From: Ferrovibrio sp046294345
Lineage (GTDB): Bacteria; Pseudomonadota; Alphaproteobacteria; Ferrovibrionales; Ferrovibrionaceae
DNA length: 64,000 nucleotides
Direction: 5' to 3'
Assembly (NCBI GenBank): GCA_046294345.1
Contig: JBKBJT010000016.1
Location: forward strand, 12,659-76,658
Position 1 is the stretch's first letter. The number at the start of each line of letters is the position of its first letter. Below the pieces are notes generated by a model, which was not told where the DNA came from, searched no databases, and saw only the letters and a program-made list of their open reading frames with translations. Both the position numbers and the translations under genes were made by a program. Shown one piece after another: positions 1 to 8,693 of this stretch.

Positions 1-104
1 GTCACCACACCAATCGGTATCTCTGTCATGATTCTAATCTCCGGATGCGCTGACGGACCGTTATTTGAGTAAGTTGCTTTTACAAGTTTTGCGCCGCCGA
101 ATTT

Positions 105-118
105 TTGATGCGGATCAA
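105..118. promoter_or_regulatory. FNR/DNR-type box upstream of the radical SAM gene
   Basis: TTGAT-GCGG-ATCAA matches the FNR consensus TTGAT-N4-ATCAA in all ten conserved bases. Its centre (111.5) is about 40 bp before a CATAAC hexamer-based start (-10 candidate at 139-144, start near 151-153). This is the class II geometry in which an FNR-family activator overlaps the -35 region. The gene it would drive begins at 235. Nothing else was seen in the first 234 bases. Confidence 0.8.
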
Positions 119-234
119 CGGTGCCATGCAACGAACCGCATAACGCGGCAAAACACCGCAGAGCCTGTTAACGCCCGATTCAATCCTGCGGTCCAGCGTG
201 ATCGTGTTCGCGACACTCCCGAAAGGATGCGACC

Positions 235-1179
235 ATGACGATCACCGAACGTATCGACGCCATAACGCATATCGACCCGGCGCGCGCCCGTGCCATCGCA
301 CCGGTGCCGCGCTCGGTCAAGATCGAGCTGACCGGGCGCTGCAACTTCGCCTGCGCCTTCTGCGCCCGCGACATGCGCCTGCGCGACCAGAAAGACATGG
401 ACAAAGGCTTGTTCCGCAAACTGGTGCGCGAGATGCGCGATGCCGGCGTGGAGGAACTTGGCCTGTTTTATCTGGGCGAATCATTCATGGTGCCCTGGCT
501 GCCCGAGGCGGTGGCCTATGCCAAGCAGGATTGCGGCTATCCGTACGTCTTCCTCACCACCAATGGCTCTCTGGCCACGCCCGAGCGGGTGCGCGCCTGC
601 ATGGAAGCCGGTCTCGATTCGCTGAAATTCTCCTATAACTATGCCGATGCGGAACAGTTCAGCGATGTGGCCGGCGTGAAGCCGCGCTATTTCGAGGCGA
701 TCAAGACCAATATCCGTGCCGCCCGCGCCATCCGAGACGAAGCCGGTTATGGCTGCGGATTGTATGCCTCCTACATCGAGTATGACGGCGAGCAGGGCGA
801 GCGCATGCAGAAGGCGCTCGATGAAATCCGGCCCTATGTCGACGAGGTTTATGCCCTGCCGCTCTACAGCCAGGCCGATCTGGTCAGCGGCGAAGAAGAC
901 ATGCGCGGCTGGTCGGCGGTGGCCGGCAACCGTGGCCGGGCCGCCGCGCTACGCGATCCGCTGCCCTGCTGGGCGGTCTTCACCGAGGGGCATATCACCT
1001 GGGACGGCAAGCTCTCGGCCTGCTGCTTCGACCATGACGGCCGTTTTCATATGGGCGACCTGACGGCCGAAGGCTTCGCCGAGGCCTGGAATTCGCCGGT
1101 CTTCCAGGATCTGCGCCGGGCGCACCTGAAGGGCGACGTGCGCGGCACGGTCTGCGAAGGCTGCGCCGCTTACAAATAA
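235..1179 (+). CDS. Radical SAM/SPASM-domain protein
   Basis: This 314-residue protein has the radical SAM cluster motif CxxxCxxC at C36, C40 and C43. A cysteine-rich C-terminal segment (C245, C263, C264, C307, C310) resembles a SPASM or twitch auxiliary Fe-S domain. Radical SAM enzymes cleave S-adenosylmethionine to make a 5'-deoxyadenosyl radical, and SPASM members often modify peptides or proteins. The start at 235 follows an AAAGGA ribosome site. A perfect FNR-type box lies about 120 bp upstream, so expression is probably anaerobic, like the nitrate reductase genes across the convergent regulator gene. No precursor-peptide gene is visible beside it. The substrate is unknown; it is not MoaA, which has a different C-terminus. 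Confidence 0.85.
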   Translation: MTITERIDAITHIDPARARAIAPVPRSVKIELTGRCNFACAFCARDMRLRDQKDMDKGLFRKLVREMRDAGVEELGLFYLGESFMVPWLPEAVAYAKQDCGYPYVFLTTNGSLATPERVRACMEAGLDSLKFSYNYADAEQFSDVAGVKPRYFEAIKTNIRAARAIRDEAGYGCGLYASYIEYDGEQGERMQKALDEIRPYVDEVYALPLYSQADLVSGEEDMRGWSAVAGNRGRAAALRDPLPCWAVFTEGHITWDGKLSACCFDHDGRFHMGDLTAEGFAEAWNSPVFQDLRRAHLKGDVRGTVCEGCAAYK

Positions 1180-1200
1180 TACGGATGATCCTGCGGCACT

Positions 1201-1947
1201 TCAGTTCAGTGTCGCAGGTTCCCGTTTCCTGATCTCGTCGGTGGTCCCCCGACCCGCCGAGGCCGCGCGGGCCACGGGCCGGTAAAGGTCGCGCAGCTTG
1301 CGTACCTCGGCGATCTCGATCCGGCTGCCGCTGGCCCGGATGCCATAGCCCCGCAACTGCTGGAAGGTGCGTGACAGGCATTCCGAGCTCATGCCCAGTT
1401 CGGCCGCGATGGTCTTGCGGTCGTCGGCCAGGCGGAAACTGGCCGGGCCGCTGCTGACCGGGCTGTGGCGCACCAGATAGCTGGCCAGGCGTTCGGTGGC
1501 GGTATGCAGCTTCAGCTCACGCAGATGTTCCACCAGCAGGCGCCAGTGGCGGGCCAGCCGGTCGACCATCATCAGGGCGAGGGCATGCTCGGTTTCCAGG
1601 GCCTGGCGGAACCGCGCGCTGGGAATCAGCAGCACTCGGGAGGGCACCGTGGTCTTGCCGGTCACCAGATACGGCAATTGCAGGATTGTCGCGGGACTGA
1701 CAAAAATCTCGCCGCTACCCATCGTGGTCACGACGGTCGTTTCGCCATCGCAGCATTCCGCCATGAGTGCGACGCGGCCGCTGAGGATGAGGTGAACGTA
1801 TTCCGAGGCATCGCCCTGCTGGGTCAGGATGGCGTTCTTGGGGTATTCGCGCACCGGACAATCGCGGACCAGGCGTTCGACAATGGCAGGGTCGAGCCTT
1901 TGATAAATCTCAGTTTTTTCCAGAAGTTCCTGGTCAACAGCGCGCAT
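1201..1947 (-). CDS. Crp/Fnr-family regulator of the NarR/DNR type
   Basis: This 248-residue protein has an N-terminal cyclic-nucleotide-binding-like beta barrel (about 20-125), a dimer helix (about 120-155) and a C-terminal winged helix (about 170-215). The recognition helix carries E189, S192 and R193, the E-x2-S-R pattern with which FNR reads TTGAT half-sites. The first cysteine is C30 and no FNR-like N-terminal cysteine cluster is present, so it should not carry an oxygen-labile [4Fe-4S] cluster. That points to the DNR/NNR/NarR branch, which senses NO or nitrate/nitrite. It is divergent from narK1, with FNR-type boxes between, and is probably the local activator and autoregulated. Which signal it senses cannot be read from sequence. 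Confidence 0.88.
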   Translation of the reverse strand: MRAVDQELLEKTEIYQRLDPAIVERLVRDCPVREYPKNAILTQQGDASEYVHLILSGRVALMAECCDGETTVVTTMGSGEIFVSPATILQLPYLVTGKTTVPSRVLLIPSARFRQALETEHALALMMVDRLARHWRLLVEHLRELKLHTATERLASYLVRHSPVSSGPASFRLADDRKTIAAELGMSSECLSRTFQQLRGYGIRASGSRIEIAEVRKLRDLYRPVARAASAGRGTTDEIRKREPATLN

Positions 1948-1997
1948 GGTTCACCTCCGTCAGCGAGGGCAGGATAGATGCTGTGCCAAACAGGGCA

Positions 1998-2011
1998 TTG
2001 ACCGATATCAA
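1998..2011. promoter_or_regulatory. FNR/DNR-type box 1 in the regulator-narK1 gap
   Basis: TTGAC-CGAT-ATCAA matches nine of ten conserved FNR-box bases. On the minus strand a TATCCT -10 candidate occupies 1976-1971, giving a start near 1963, about 41 bp from the box centre (2004.5). This is the class II spacing, so the box probably serves the regulator gene, i.e. autoregulation. Confidence 0.7.
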
Positions 2012-2041
2012 GCATAGTCCGGTAGGCTGAACCAGCGTATT

Positions 2042-2055
2042 TTGACAGAAATCAA
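2042..2055. promoter_or_regulatory. FNR/DNR-type box 2 in the regulator-narK1 gap
   Basis: TTGAC-AGAA-ATCAA matches nine of ten conserved bases. It lies 44 bp (about four helical turns) from box 1 and 125 bp before the narK1 start. A weaker third candidate, TTGAT-CTAA-CGCAA at 2093-2106, lies closer to narK1. No clear -10 for narK1 was found, so which site activates the operon is open. Confidence 0.65.
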
Positions 2056-2179
2056 GTTATCGCGCTGCAAAAAAACCGGCACGGCAGGAGGCTTGATCTA
2101 ACGCAATCGGTTTTCCCGCTGCCTCACACATCGTGGCTTCGCATCCCGCTTCTGCATTCGGGATGCAGGAGAAGACACG

Positions 2180-3553
2180 ATGGCCTCTCAATCTGTCCCC
2201 GCCGCCAGCCCCGCTGGCCAATCCTCAGCCCTGGTCATGAGCACGGTGGCATTCACCGTCTGCTTCGCCGTATGGACCATCTTTTCGATCATCGGCATCC
2301 AGATCAAAAAAGACCTCGGTCTCAATGAGACTCAGTTCGGCCTGCTGATCGGCACGCCGATCCTGACCGGTTCGCTCAGCCGCCTGCTGCTCGGCATCTG
2401 GACTGATCAGTATGGCGGGCGCCTCGTCTACACGGTCGTCATGGTGGCGGCCGCAATCGCCACCTGGCTGCTCACCTCGGCTTATTCCTACGAAACCTTC
2501 CTGCTCGCCGCGCTCGGCGTCGGCATCGCCGGCGGATCGTTCGCGGTCGGCGTCGCCTATGTGTCGAAATGGTATCCGAAGGAAAAGCAGGGCACCGCGC
2601 TCGGCATCTTCGGCATGGGCAATGTGGGTGCAGCCGTCACCAAATTTGTCGCCCCCTTCGTGATGGTGGCCTTCGGGTGGGAGATGGTGGCCAAGATCTG
2701 GGCCGTCGCCATCCTGGTCATGGCTATCGCTTTTCTGCTCTTCACCAAGGACGACCCCGCGCTGGCCGAACGCAAGCGCACGGGTGCCAAGCCCGAGCCG
2801 CTGCTGGCCCAGCTTGCGCCGCTGAAGAATCTGCAGGTCTGGCGCTTCTCGCTCTACTATTTCTTCGTCTTCGGCGCCTTCGTCGCGTTGGCCCTGTGGC
2901 TGCCGCGTTACTACATGGGCGTCTACGGGCTCGATGTGAAAACCGCCGGCATGCTGGGCGCGGCCTATTCGATCCCGGCCAGCCTGTTCCGTGCTTATGG
3001 CGGCGTGCTGTCCGACAAATACGGCGCCCGCCGGGTGATGTACTGGACCTTCATCGTCTCGGTGATCTGCACCTTCCTGCTGTCCTATCCGGCCACCGAC
3101 TACACGGTGCACGGTATCAAGGGTCCGATCACCTTCACCATCGCCATCGGCTTCATCCCGTTCACGGTGATCGCATTTGTGCTGGGTTTCTTCATGTCGC
3201 TGGGCAAGGCCGCGGTCTACAAGCATATCCCGGTCTACTACCCCGGCCATGTGGGCGCGGTGGGCGGCGTGGTCGGCCTGATCGGCGGTCTGGGCGGTTT
3301 CGTGCTGCCGATTGCCTTCGGTGCGCTGAACGACATCGTCGGCGTGTGGACCAGCTGCTTCATGCTGCTGTTCATCCTGGTCGCCACGGCGCTGACCTGG
3401 ATGCACTTCGCCATCATCCGCATGGAGCGTCGCAAGCATCCGGCCCTGCGTGGCCCGCAGGATCTGCCCGAACTCGCCGAAGGCGGCGCGCCAGCCAAGC
3501 TGGCTGGCGCATCGCCGGCGGCGGCCGCTTCCGTACGGCCCAAGGAGGCCTGA
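2180..3553 (+). CDS. narK1: NarK1-type nitrate transporter (MFS)
   Basis: This 457-residue major facilitator protein has about 12 membrane segments. Arginines sit in the second and eighth helix regions (the segments reading TGSLSRLLLGIWTDQYGG and SLFRAYGGVLSDKYG), the positions that bind nitrate in NarK proteins. In the NarK1 type, nitrate enters with protons, which would prime respiration before nitrite accumulates. The start has AGGAG at 2167-2171. It is the first gene of the nar operon; its stop lies 3 bp before narK2. Paracoccus-type genomes carry the same pair as one fused protein; here they are separate genes. The alanine-rich tail is probably cytoplasmic. Confidence 0.92.
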   Translation: MASQSVPAASPAGQSSALVMSTVAFTVCFAVWTIFSIIGIQIKKDLGLNETQFGLLIGTPILTGSLSRLLLGIWTDQYGGRLVYTVVMVAAAIATWLLTSAYSYETFLLAALGVGIAGGSFAVGVAYVSKWYPKEKQGTALGIFGMGNVGAAVTKFVAPFVMVAFGWEMVAKIWAVAILVMAIAFLLFTKDDPALAERKRTGAKPEPLLAQLAPLKNLQVWRFSLYYFFVFGAFVALALWLPRYYMGVYGLDVKTAGMLGAAYSIPASLFRAYGGVLSDKYGARRVMYWTFIVSVICTFLLSYPATDYTVHGIKGPITFTIAIGFIPFTVIAFVLGFFMSLGKAAVYKHIPVYYPGHVGAVGGVVGLIGGLGGFVLPIAFGALNDIVGVWTSCFMLLFILVATALTWMHFAIIRMERRKHPALRGPQDLPELAEGGAPAKLAGASPAAAASVRPKEA

Positions 3554-3556
3554 ACC

Positions 3557-4912
3557 ATGACCCTCGCCACCGACAACGCTCCCGTCCGCAAGGGGGCCTG
3601 GCTGAACCGCTGGGAACCCGAAAACCCCCAGTTCTGGGAAAGCACCGGCAAGGCGATTGCCTGGCGCACCCTGATCATCACCACGGCCAACCTGACCATG
3701 GCCTTCATCGTCTGGTTCATGGTCTCGGCCCTGGTGGTGCGCCTGCCCGGCGCCGGCTTCAAGCTGACCCAGAGCGAGCTGTTCTGGCTGGCCGCCATGC
3801 CCGGTCTCGCCGGCGGCAGCCTGCGCATCATCCAGACCTTTCTTGTGCCGCTCTATGGCACGCGCAACGTGGTGGCAATCTCCACGCTCAGCCTGCTGAT
3901 CCCTGCCATCGGCTGGTTCTATGCCGTGCAGGATCCCACCACGCCTTACTGGGTACTGATGACGCTGGCCTTCCTGGCCGGCCTGGGCGGCGGCAATTTC
4001 TCGTCCTTCATGCCCAGCACCAGCCTGTTCTTTCCCAAGCGCCTGCAGGGCACGGCACTGGCCATCCAGGCTGGCATCGGCAATTTCGGCGTCAGCATCG
4101 TGCAGTTCGTCACGCCCTGGATCATCGGCATGGCGCTGTTCGGCAGTCTGGCGGGCGAGCCGCTGGACTTCACCCGCGGGGGCGTGCAGAGCAAGATCTG
4201 GCTGCAGAATGCCGCGCTGGTCTATGTGCCGCTGATCGCGCTGTTCGGCATCCTGGCGTGGTTCATGCTGCGCAGCGTGCCGGTGCGCGCTAATTTCCGC
4301 GACCAGCTTGATATCTTCAAGCTCAAGCACGGCTTCTTCATGACGACGCTGTATGTCATGACCTTCGGCTCGTTCTCGGGGTTCTCGGCCACCTTTCCGC
4401 TGCTGATCCGCCAGACCTATGGCGGTTTCCCGAACGCCCCCGATCCGCTGGCCTATGCCTTCCTCGGGCCCCTGATCGGTTCGATCATGCGTGTGATCGC
4501 CGGCCCGCTGTCGGACCGCTTTGGCGGCGCCATCGTCACGCAATGGTCGGGCATCGGCCTGATTGCCTGCGCCGTCGGCGTCACCTTCTACACCTCGCCC
4601 ACCTCACTGGCCGACTTCCCGTATTTCCTCACCTTCATGCTGGGCCTGTTCTTCTTCTCCGGCATCGGCAACGCCTCGACCTTCAAGCAGATGCCGATGC
4701 TGTTCGAGCCGCGTCAGGCCGCCGGCGTGATCGGCTGGACCAGCGCGATTGCCGCCTATGGCCCGTTCGCCGCCGGCATCATGCTGGGTTATTCGATGAC
4801 GCTGTTCGGATCGCCGAATGCCTTCTTCTACTGGGCCGCCTTCTATTACGCGGTCAATGTCGGCATCAACTGGTGGTACTACGCCCGCAAGGGTGCCGAG
4901 CGTCCGTGCTGA
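3557..4912 (+). CDS. narK2: NarK2-type nitrate/nitrite antiporter (MFS)
   Basis: This 451-residue major facilitator protein shows the nitrate-signature glycine-rich segments of NarK (GGGNFSSFMPSTSLFFP and QAGIGNFGVS) and the paired substrate arginines (GSLRIIQTF and SIMRVIAGPLSDRFGG). By family the NarK2/E. coli NarK type exchanges external nitrate for internal nitrite across the inner membrane. A ribosome site (AAGGAGG) lies in the last codons of narK1, and narG begins 22 bp after the stop, so the two transporters and the reductase should be co-transcribed. Confidence 0.93.
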   Translation: MTLATDNAPVRKGAWLNRWEPENPQFWESTGKAIAWRTLIITTANLTMAFIVWFMVSALVVRLPGAGFKLTQSELFWLAAMPGLAGGSLRIIQTFLVPLYGTRNVVAISTLSLLIPAIGWFYAVQDPTTPYWVLMTLAFLAGLGGGNFSSFMPSTSLFFPKRLQGTALAIQAGIGNFGVSIVQFVTPWIIGMALFGSLAGEPLDFTRGGVQSKIWLQNAALVYVPLIALFGILAWFMLRSVPVRANFRDQLDIFKLKHGFFMTTLYVMTFGSFSGFSATFPLLIRQTYGGFPNAPDPLAYAFLGPLIGSIMRVIAGPLSDRFGGAIVTQWSGIGLIACAVGVTFYTSPTSLADFPYFLTFMLGLFFFSGIGNASTFKQMPMLFEPRQAAGVIGWTSAIAAYGPFAAGIMLGYSMTLFGSPNAFFYWAAFYYAVNVGINWWYYARKGAERPC

Positions 4913-4934
4913 TCACCTCAATGGAGCCCCAACC

Positions 4935-7900
4935 ATGAGCCGCTTTCTCGATCGTCTGACATACTTCCGCAAACAGGTCGGCGAGTTTTCCGACGGGCAC
5001 GGACTGGTCACCACCGAAGATCGTTCCTGGGAAGACGCCTACCGCAACCGCTGGGCCCATGATCGCATCGTGCGTTCCACCCATGGCGCCAACTGCACGG
5101 GTTCATGCTCGTGGAAGATCTATGTGAAGGGCGGCATTGTCACCTGGGAAACCCAGCAGACCGATTATCCGCGCACGCGGCCCGACCTGCCCAACCACGA
5201 ACCGCGCGGCTGCTCGCGCGGTGCCAGCTACTCCTGGTATCTCTACAGCGCCAACCGCGTGAAATATCCGATGATTCGCGGCCGGCTGATGCGGCTGTGG
5301 CGCGCGGCGAAGCAGACCCATCGCGACCCGGTGGCGGCCTGGCAGTCCATCGTCGAGGACAAGGCCAAGGCGAAGGAATACAAGTCGGCCCGCGGCATGG
5401 GCGGCTTCGTCCGTGCCACCTGGGACGAGGTGAACGAGATCATCGCCGCCTCGAACGCATACACGATCAAGGCTTTCGGGCCGGATCGTATTATCGGTTT
5501 CTCGCCGATCCCGGCCATGTCGATGGTGTCGTATGCGGCCGGCAGCCGGTATCTGTCGCTGATCGGCGGCGTCTGCATGAGCTTCTACGACTGGTATTGC
5601 GACCTGCCGCCCAGCTCGCCGCAGACTTGGGGCGAGCAGACCGACGTTCCGGAATCGGCCGACTGGTACAACTCCACCTTCCTGATGCTGTGGGGCTCGA
5701 ACGTGCCGCAGACGCGCACGCCGGACGCCCATTTCATGACGGAAGTGCGTTACAAGGGCGCCAAGGTTGCCGTGGTGACGCCGGATTATTCGGAAGCGTC
5801 GAAATTCGCCGACCTGTGGCTGCACCCCAAGCAGGGCACCGATGCGGCGCTGGCCATGGCGATGGGCCACGTGATCCTGAGCGAATACCACGCCAAGGGC
5901 CGCAGCGAATATTTCCAGGATTACTGCCGGCGTTATACCGACATGCCGAACCTGGTGATGCTGGTCGAGCGCGACGGCCGGCTGGTGCCGGACCGTTTCC
6001 TGCGTAGCTCCGATTTCGCCGATAATCTGGGGCAGACCAACAATCCGGACTGGAAGACCGTCGCCATCGACGAGAAGACCGGCAAGCTGGTCGCGCCGCT
6101 GGGCTCCATCGGTTTCCGCTGGGGCGAACAGGGCAAATGGAACCTGGAGGAGAAGGAGGCCGGCGGCGCCGAGACCAAGCTGCGGCTGGGCCTGAAGGGC
6201 GTCGAGGACGAGGTGAAGGCGGTGGCCTTCCCGTATTTCGGCGGGATCGCCCATGAACACTTCAATCACAGCGTCCATCCCGACGTGATCGAGCGGAAGA
6301 TTCCGGTCAAGCGGATCGAGACCAAAAATGGCCCGGTTCTGGCTGCGGCGGTCTACGACCTGTTCCTGGCCAATTACGGCGTGGATCGTGGCATCGGTGA
6401 TCCGAATACCGCAAAAAGCTTTGACGAGGACCTGCCCTATACGCCGGCCTGGCAGGAGCGCATCACCGGCGTGCCGCGTGAACAGGTGGTTGCCGTAGCG
6501 CGCGCCTTCGCCGACAACGCCGACAAGACCAAGGGCAAGTCCATGGTCATTCTCGGCGCGGCGGTGAACCATTGGTATCACGCCGACATGAACTATCGCG
6601 GCATCATCAACCTGCTGGCGATGTGTGGTTGTGTCGGCCAGTCGGGTGGCGGCTGGTCGCATTACGTGGGCCAGGAAAAGCTGCGGCCGCAATGCGGCTG
6701 GCTGCCGCTGGCCTTCGCGCTGGACTGGCACCGCCCGCCGCGCCAGCAGAATTCCACCTCGTTCTTCTATGCCCATACCGGCCAGTGGAGGTATGAGAAG
6801 CTGGCGGTGGAGGAAATCCTCTCGCCGGTGGCGCCGAAGAAGCTGACCGGTTCGCTGATCGACTTCAACGTGCGGGCCGAGCGCATGGGCTGGCTGCCCA
6901 GCGCGCCGCAGATCGAGCGCAACCCGCTGCATCTGGCCAAGGAGGCCGTGGCCGCCGGGCAGGAACCCGGGCCATACCTGATCGACAAGCTGAAAAGCGG
7001 CACTGTCCGCATGTCCTGCGAGGATCCGGACAATCCGGTCAATTTCCCGCGTAACATGTTCGTCTGGCGCTCCAACATCCTGGGCTCCAGCGGCAAGGGG
7101 CATGAATATTTCCTGAAATACCTGCTCGGCACCCAGCATGGCGTGCAGGGCAAGGATCTGGGGGAAGAGGGCGGCCGCAAGCCGGAAGAAGTGGTCTGGC
7201 GCGATGCCGCGGAAGGCAAGCTCGACCTGCTGGTGACGCTCGATTTCCGTATGTCCACCACCTGCATGTATTCCGACATCGTGCTGCCCACGGCCACCTG
7301 GTACGAGAAGCACGACATGAACACCTCCGACATGCATCCCTTCATCCACCCGCTGTCGGCGGCGGTGGATCCGGCCTGGGAGGCGCGCAGCGACTGGGAA
7401 ATCTTCAAGGGCATCGCCAAGACGTTCTCCACCGTCTGCGAGGGCCATCTCGGTGTCGAGAAAGACATCGTGCTCACCCCGCTGATGCACGACACCCCGG
7501 CCGAGCTGGGTCAGGCCTTCGAGCCGAAGGACTGGCGCAAGGGCGAGATCGAGCCCATTCCGGGCAAGACCATGCCGCAGATCACGGTAGTCGAACGCGA
7601 CTATCCGAACACCTACAAGAAGTTCACCGCTCTCGGTCCGCTGATGACCAAGATCGGCAATGGCGGCAAGGGCATCAGCTGGAACACCGAGCATGAAGTG
7701 GACTTCCTGGGCAAGCTGAACGGCAAGGTCGCCGAGCCGGGCGTCAGCTATGGCCTGCCGAAGATCGAGACCGACATCGAGGCGGCGGAAGTGATCCTGT
7801 CGCTGGCGCCGGAAACCAACGGCGAGGTGGCAGTGAAATCCTGGGCGGCGCTCTCGAAGGCGACCGGCCGCGATCACACCCATCTGGCGGTGCCGCGCGA

Positions 7901-8666
7901 GGACGACAAGCTGCGCTTCCGCGATCTGCAGGCGCAGCCGCGCAAGATCATCTCGTCGCCGACCTGGAGCGGGCTGGAATCCGAGCATGTCAGCTACAAC
8001 GCCTGCTATACCAACGTGCACGAGCTGATCCCCTGGCGCACGCTCACCGGCCGGCAGCAGCTTTACCAGGACCATCCCTGGATGCTGGCTTTCGGCGAGG
8101 GCCTAACCACCTATCGCCCGCCGATCGACACGCGCAGCGTGGCCGAGGTGCATGGCAAGCGCAGTAACGGCAACCCGGAAATCCTACTCAACTTCATCAC
8201 GCCGCATCAGAAATGGGGCATCCACAGCACCTATACCGACAACCTGATGATGCTCACGCTGTCGCGCGGCGGGCCGATCGTCTGGCTCAGCGAGGTGGAT
8301 GCCAAGAAAGCCGGGATCGAGGACAACGACTGGGTCGAGGTCTTCAACTCCAACGGTGCGCTGGTGGCGCGCGCGGTGGTCAGCCAGCGCGTCAACGAGG
8401 GCATGATCCTGATGTATCACGCCCAGGAGAAGATCGTGAACGTGCCGGGCAGCGAGATCACGGGCGCCCGTGGCGGCATCCATAACTCGGTGACGCGTGC
8501 CACAGTCAAGCCGACGCACATGATCGGCGGCTATGCCCAGCTCAGCTACGGCTTCAACTACTACGGCACGATCGGCACCAACCGCGATGAGTTCGTCGTG
8601 GTGCGCAAGATGGCCAATGTGGATTGGCTGGAAGGTCCGCGGCCCAGCACCGCGGCGGCCGAATAA
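4935..8666 (+). CDS. narG: Respiratory nitrate reductase alpha subunit
   Basis: This 1243-residue catalytic subunit binds Mo-bisMGD and one [4Fe-4S] cluster (FS0) and reduces nitrate to nitrite on the cytoplasmic face. The FS0 ligands are visible as H50, C54, C58 and C93. The Mo-ligand aspartate is D219 in the FYDWYCD segment, equivalent to D222 of E. coli. Length agrees with E. coli NarG (1247). No twin-arginine signal is present, as expected for the membrane-bound cytoplasmic-facing enzyme. The start at 4935 is chosen because the protein begins MSRFLDRLTYF as in the family; an in-frame ATG at 4818 lies inside narK2 and is rejected. All key residues are intact. Confidence 0.97.
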   Translation: MSRFLDRLTYFRKQVGEFSDGHGLVTTEDRSWEDAYRNRWAHDRIVRSTHGANCTGSCSWKIYVKGGIVTWETQQTDYPRTRPDLPNHEPRGCSRGASYSWYLYSANRVKYPMIRGRLMRLWRAAKQTHRDPVAAWQSIVEDKAKAKEYKSARGMGGFVRATWDEVNEIIAASNAYTIKAFGPDRIIGFSPIPAMSMVSYAAGSRYLSLIGGVCMSFYDWYCDLPPSSPQTWGEQTDVPESADWYNSTFLMLWGSNVPQTRTPDAHFMTEVRYKGAKVAVVTPDYSEASKFADLWLHPKQGTDAALAMAMGHVILSEYHAKGRSEYFQDYCRRYTDMPNLVMLVERDGRLVPDRFLRSSDFADNLGQTNNPDWKTVAIDEKTGKLVAPLGSIGFRWGEQGKWNLEEKEAGGAETKLRLGLKGVEDEVKAVAFPYFGGIAHEHFNHSVHPDVIERKIPVKRIETKNGPVLAAAVYDLFLANYGVDRGIGDPNTAKSFDEDLPYTPAWQERITGVPREQVVAVARAFADNADKTKGKSMVILGAAVNHWYHADMNYRGIINLLAMCGCVGQSGGGWSHYVGQEKLRPQCGWLPLAFALDWHRPPRQQNSTSFFYAHTGQWRYEKLAVEEILSPVAPKKLTGSLIDFNVRAERMGWLPSAPQIERNPLHLAKEAVAAGQEPGPYLIDKLKSGTVRMSCEDPDNPVNFPRNMFVWRSNILGSSGKGHEYFLKYLLGTQHGVQGKDLGEEGGRKPEEVVWRDAAEGKLDLLVTLDFRMSTTCMYSDIVLPTATWYEKHDMNTSDMHPFIHPLSAAVDPAWEARSDWEIFKGIAKTFSTVCEGHLGVEKDIVLTPLMHDTPAELGQAFEPKDWRKGEIEPIPGKTMPQITVVERDYPNTYKKFTALGPLMTKIGNGGKGISWNTEHEVDFLGKLNGKVAEPGVSYGLPKIETDIEAAEVILSLAPETNGEVAVKSWAALSKATGRDHTHLAVPREDDKLRFRDLQAQPRKIISSPTWSGLESEHVSYNACYTNVHELIPWRTLTGRQQLYQDHPWMLAFGEGLTTYRPPIDTRSVAEVHGKRSNGNPEILLNFITPHQKWGIHSTYTDNLMMLTLSRGGPIVWLSEVDAKKAGIEDNDWVEVFNSNGALVARAVVSQRVNEGMILMYHAQEKIVNVPGSEITGARGGIHNSVTRATVKPTHMIGGYAQLSYGFNYYGTIGTNRDEFVVVRKMANVDWLEGPRPSTAAAE

Positions 8667-8693
8667 GCCAGCACAGACCAAGGAGACAGCCCC

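Noticed and set aside
2225..4543. Long open frame on the minus strand across narK1-narK2
   Set aside because: It is a GC-rich shadow of the two MFS genes: low complexity, rich in His, Gln, Asp and Arg, no family match, and the forward genes are certain.
5103..8075. 990-codon open frame antisense to narG
   Set aside because: High GC makes long antisense frames; composition is atypical and narG is full length with all ligands.
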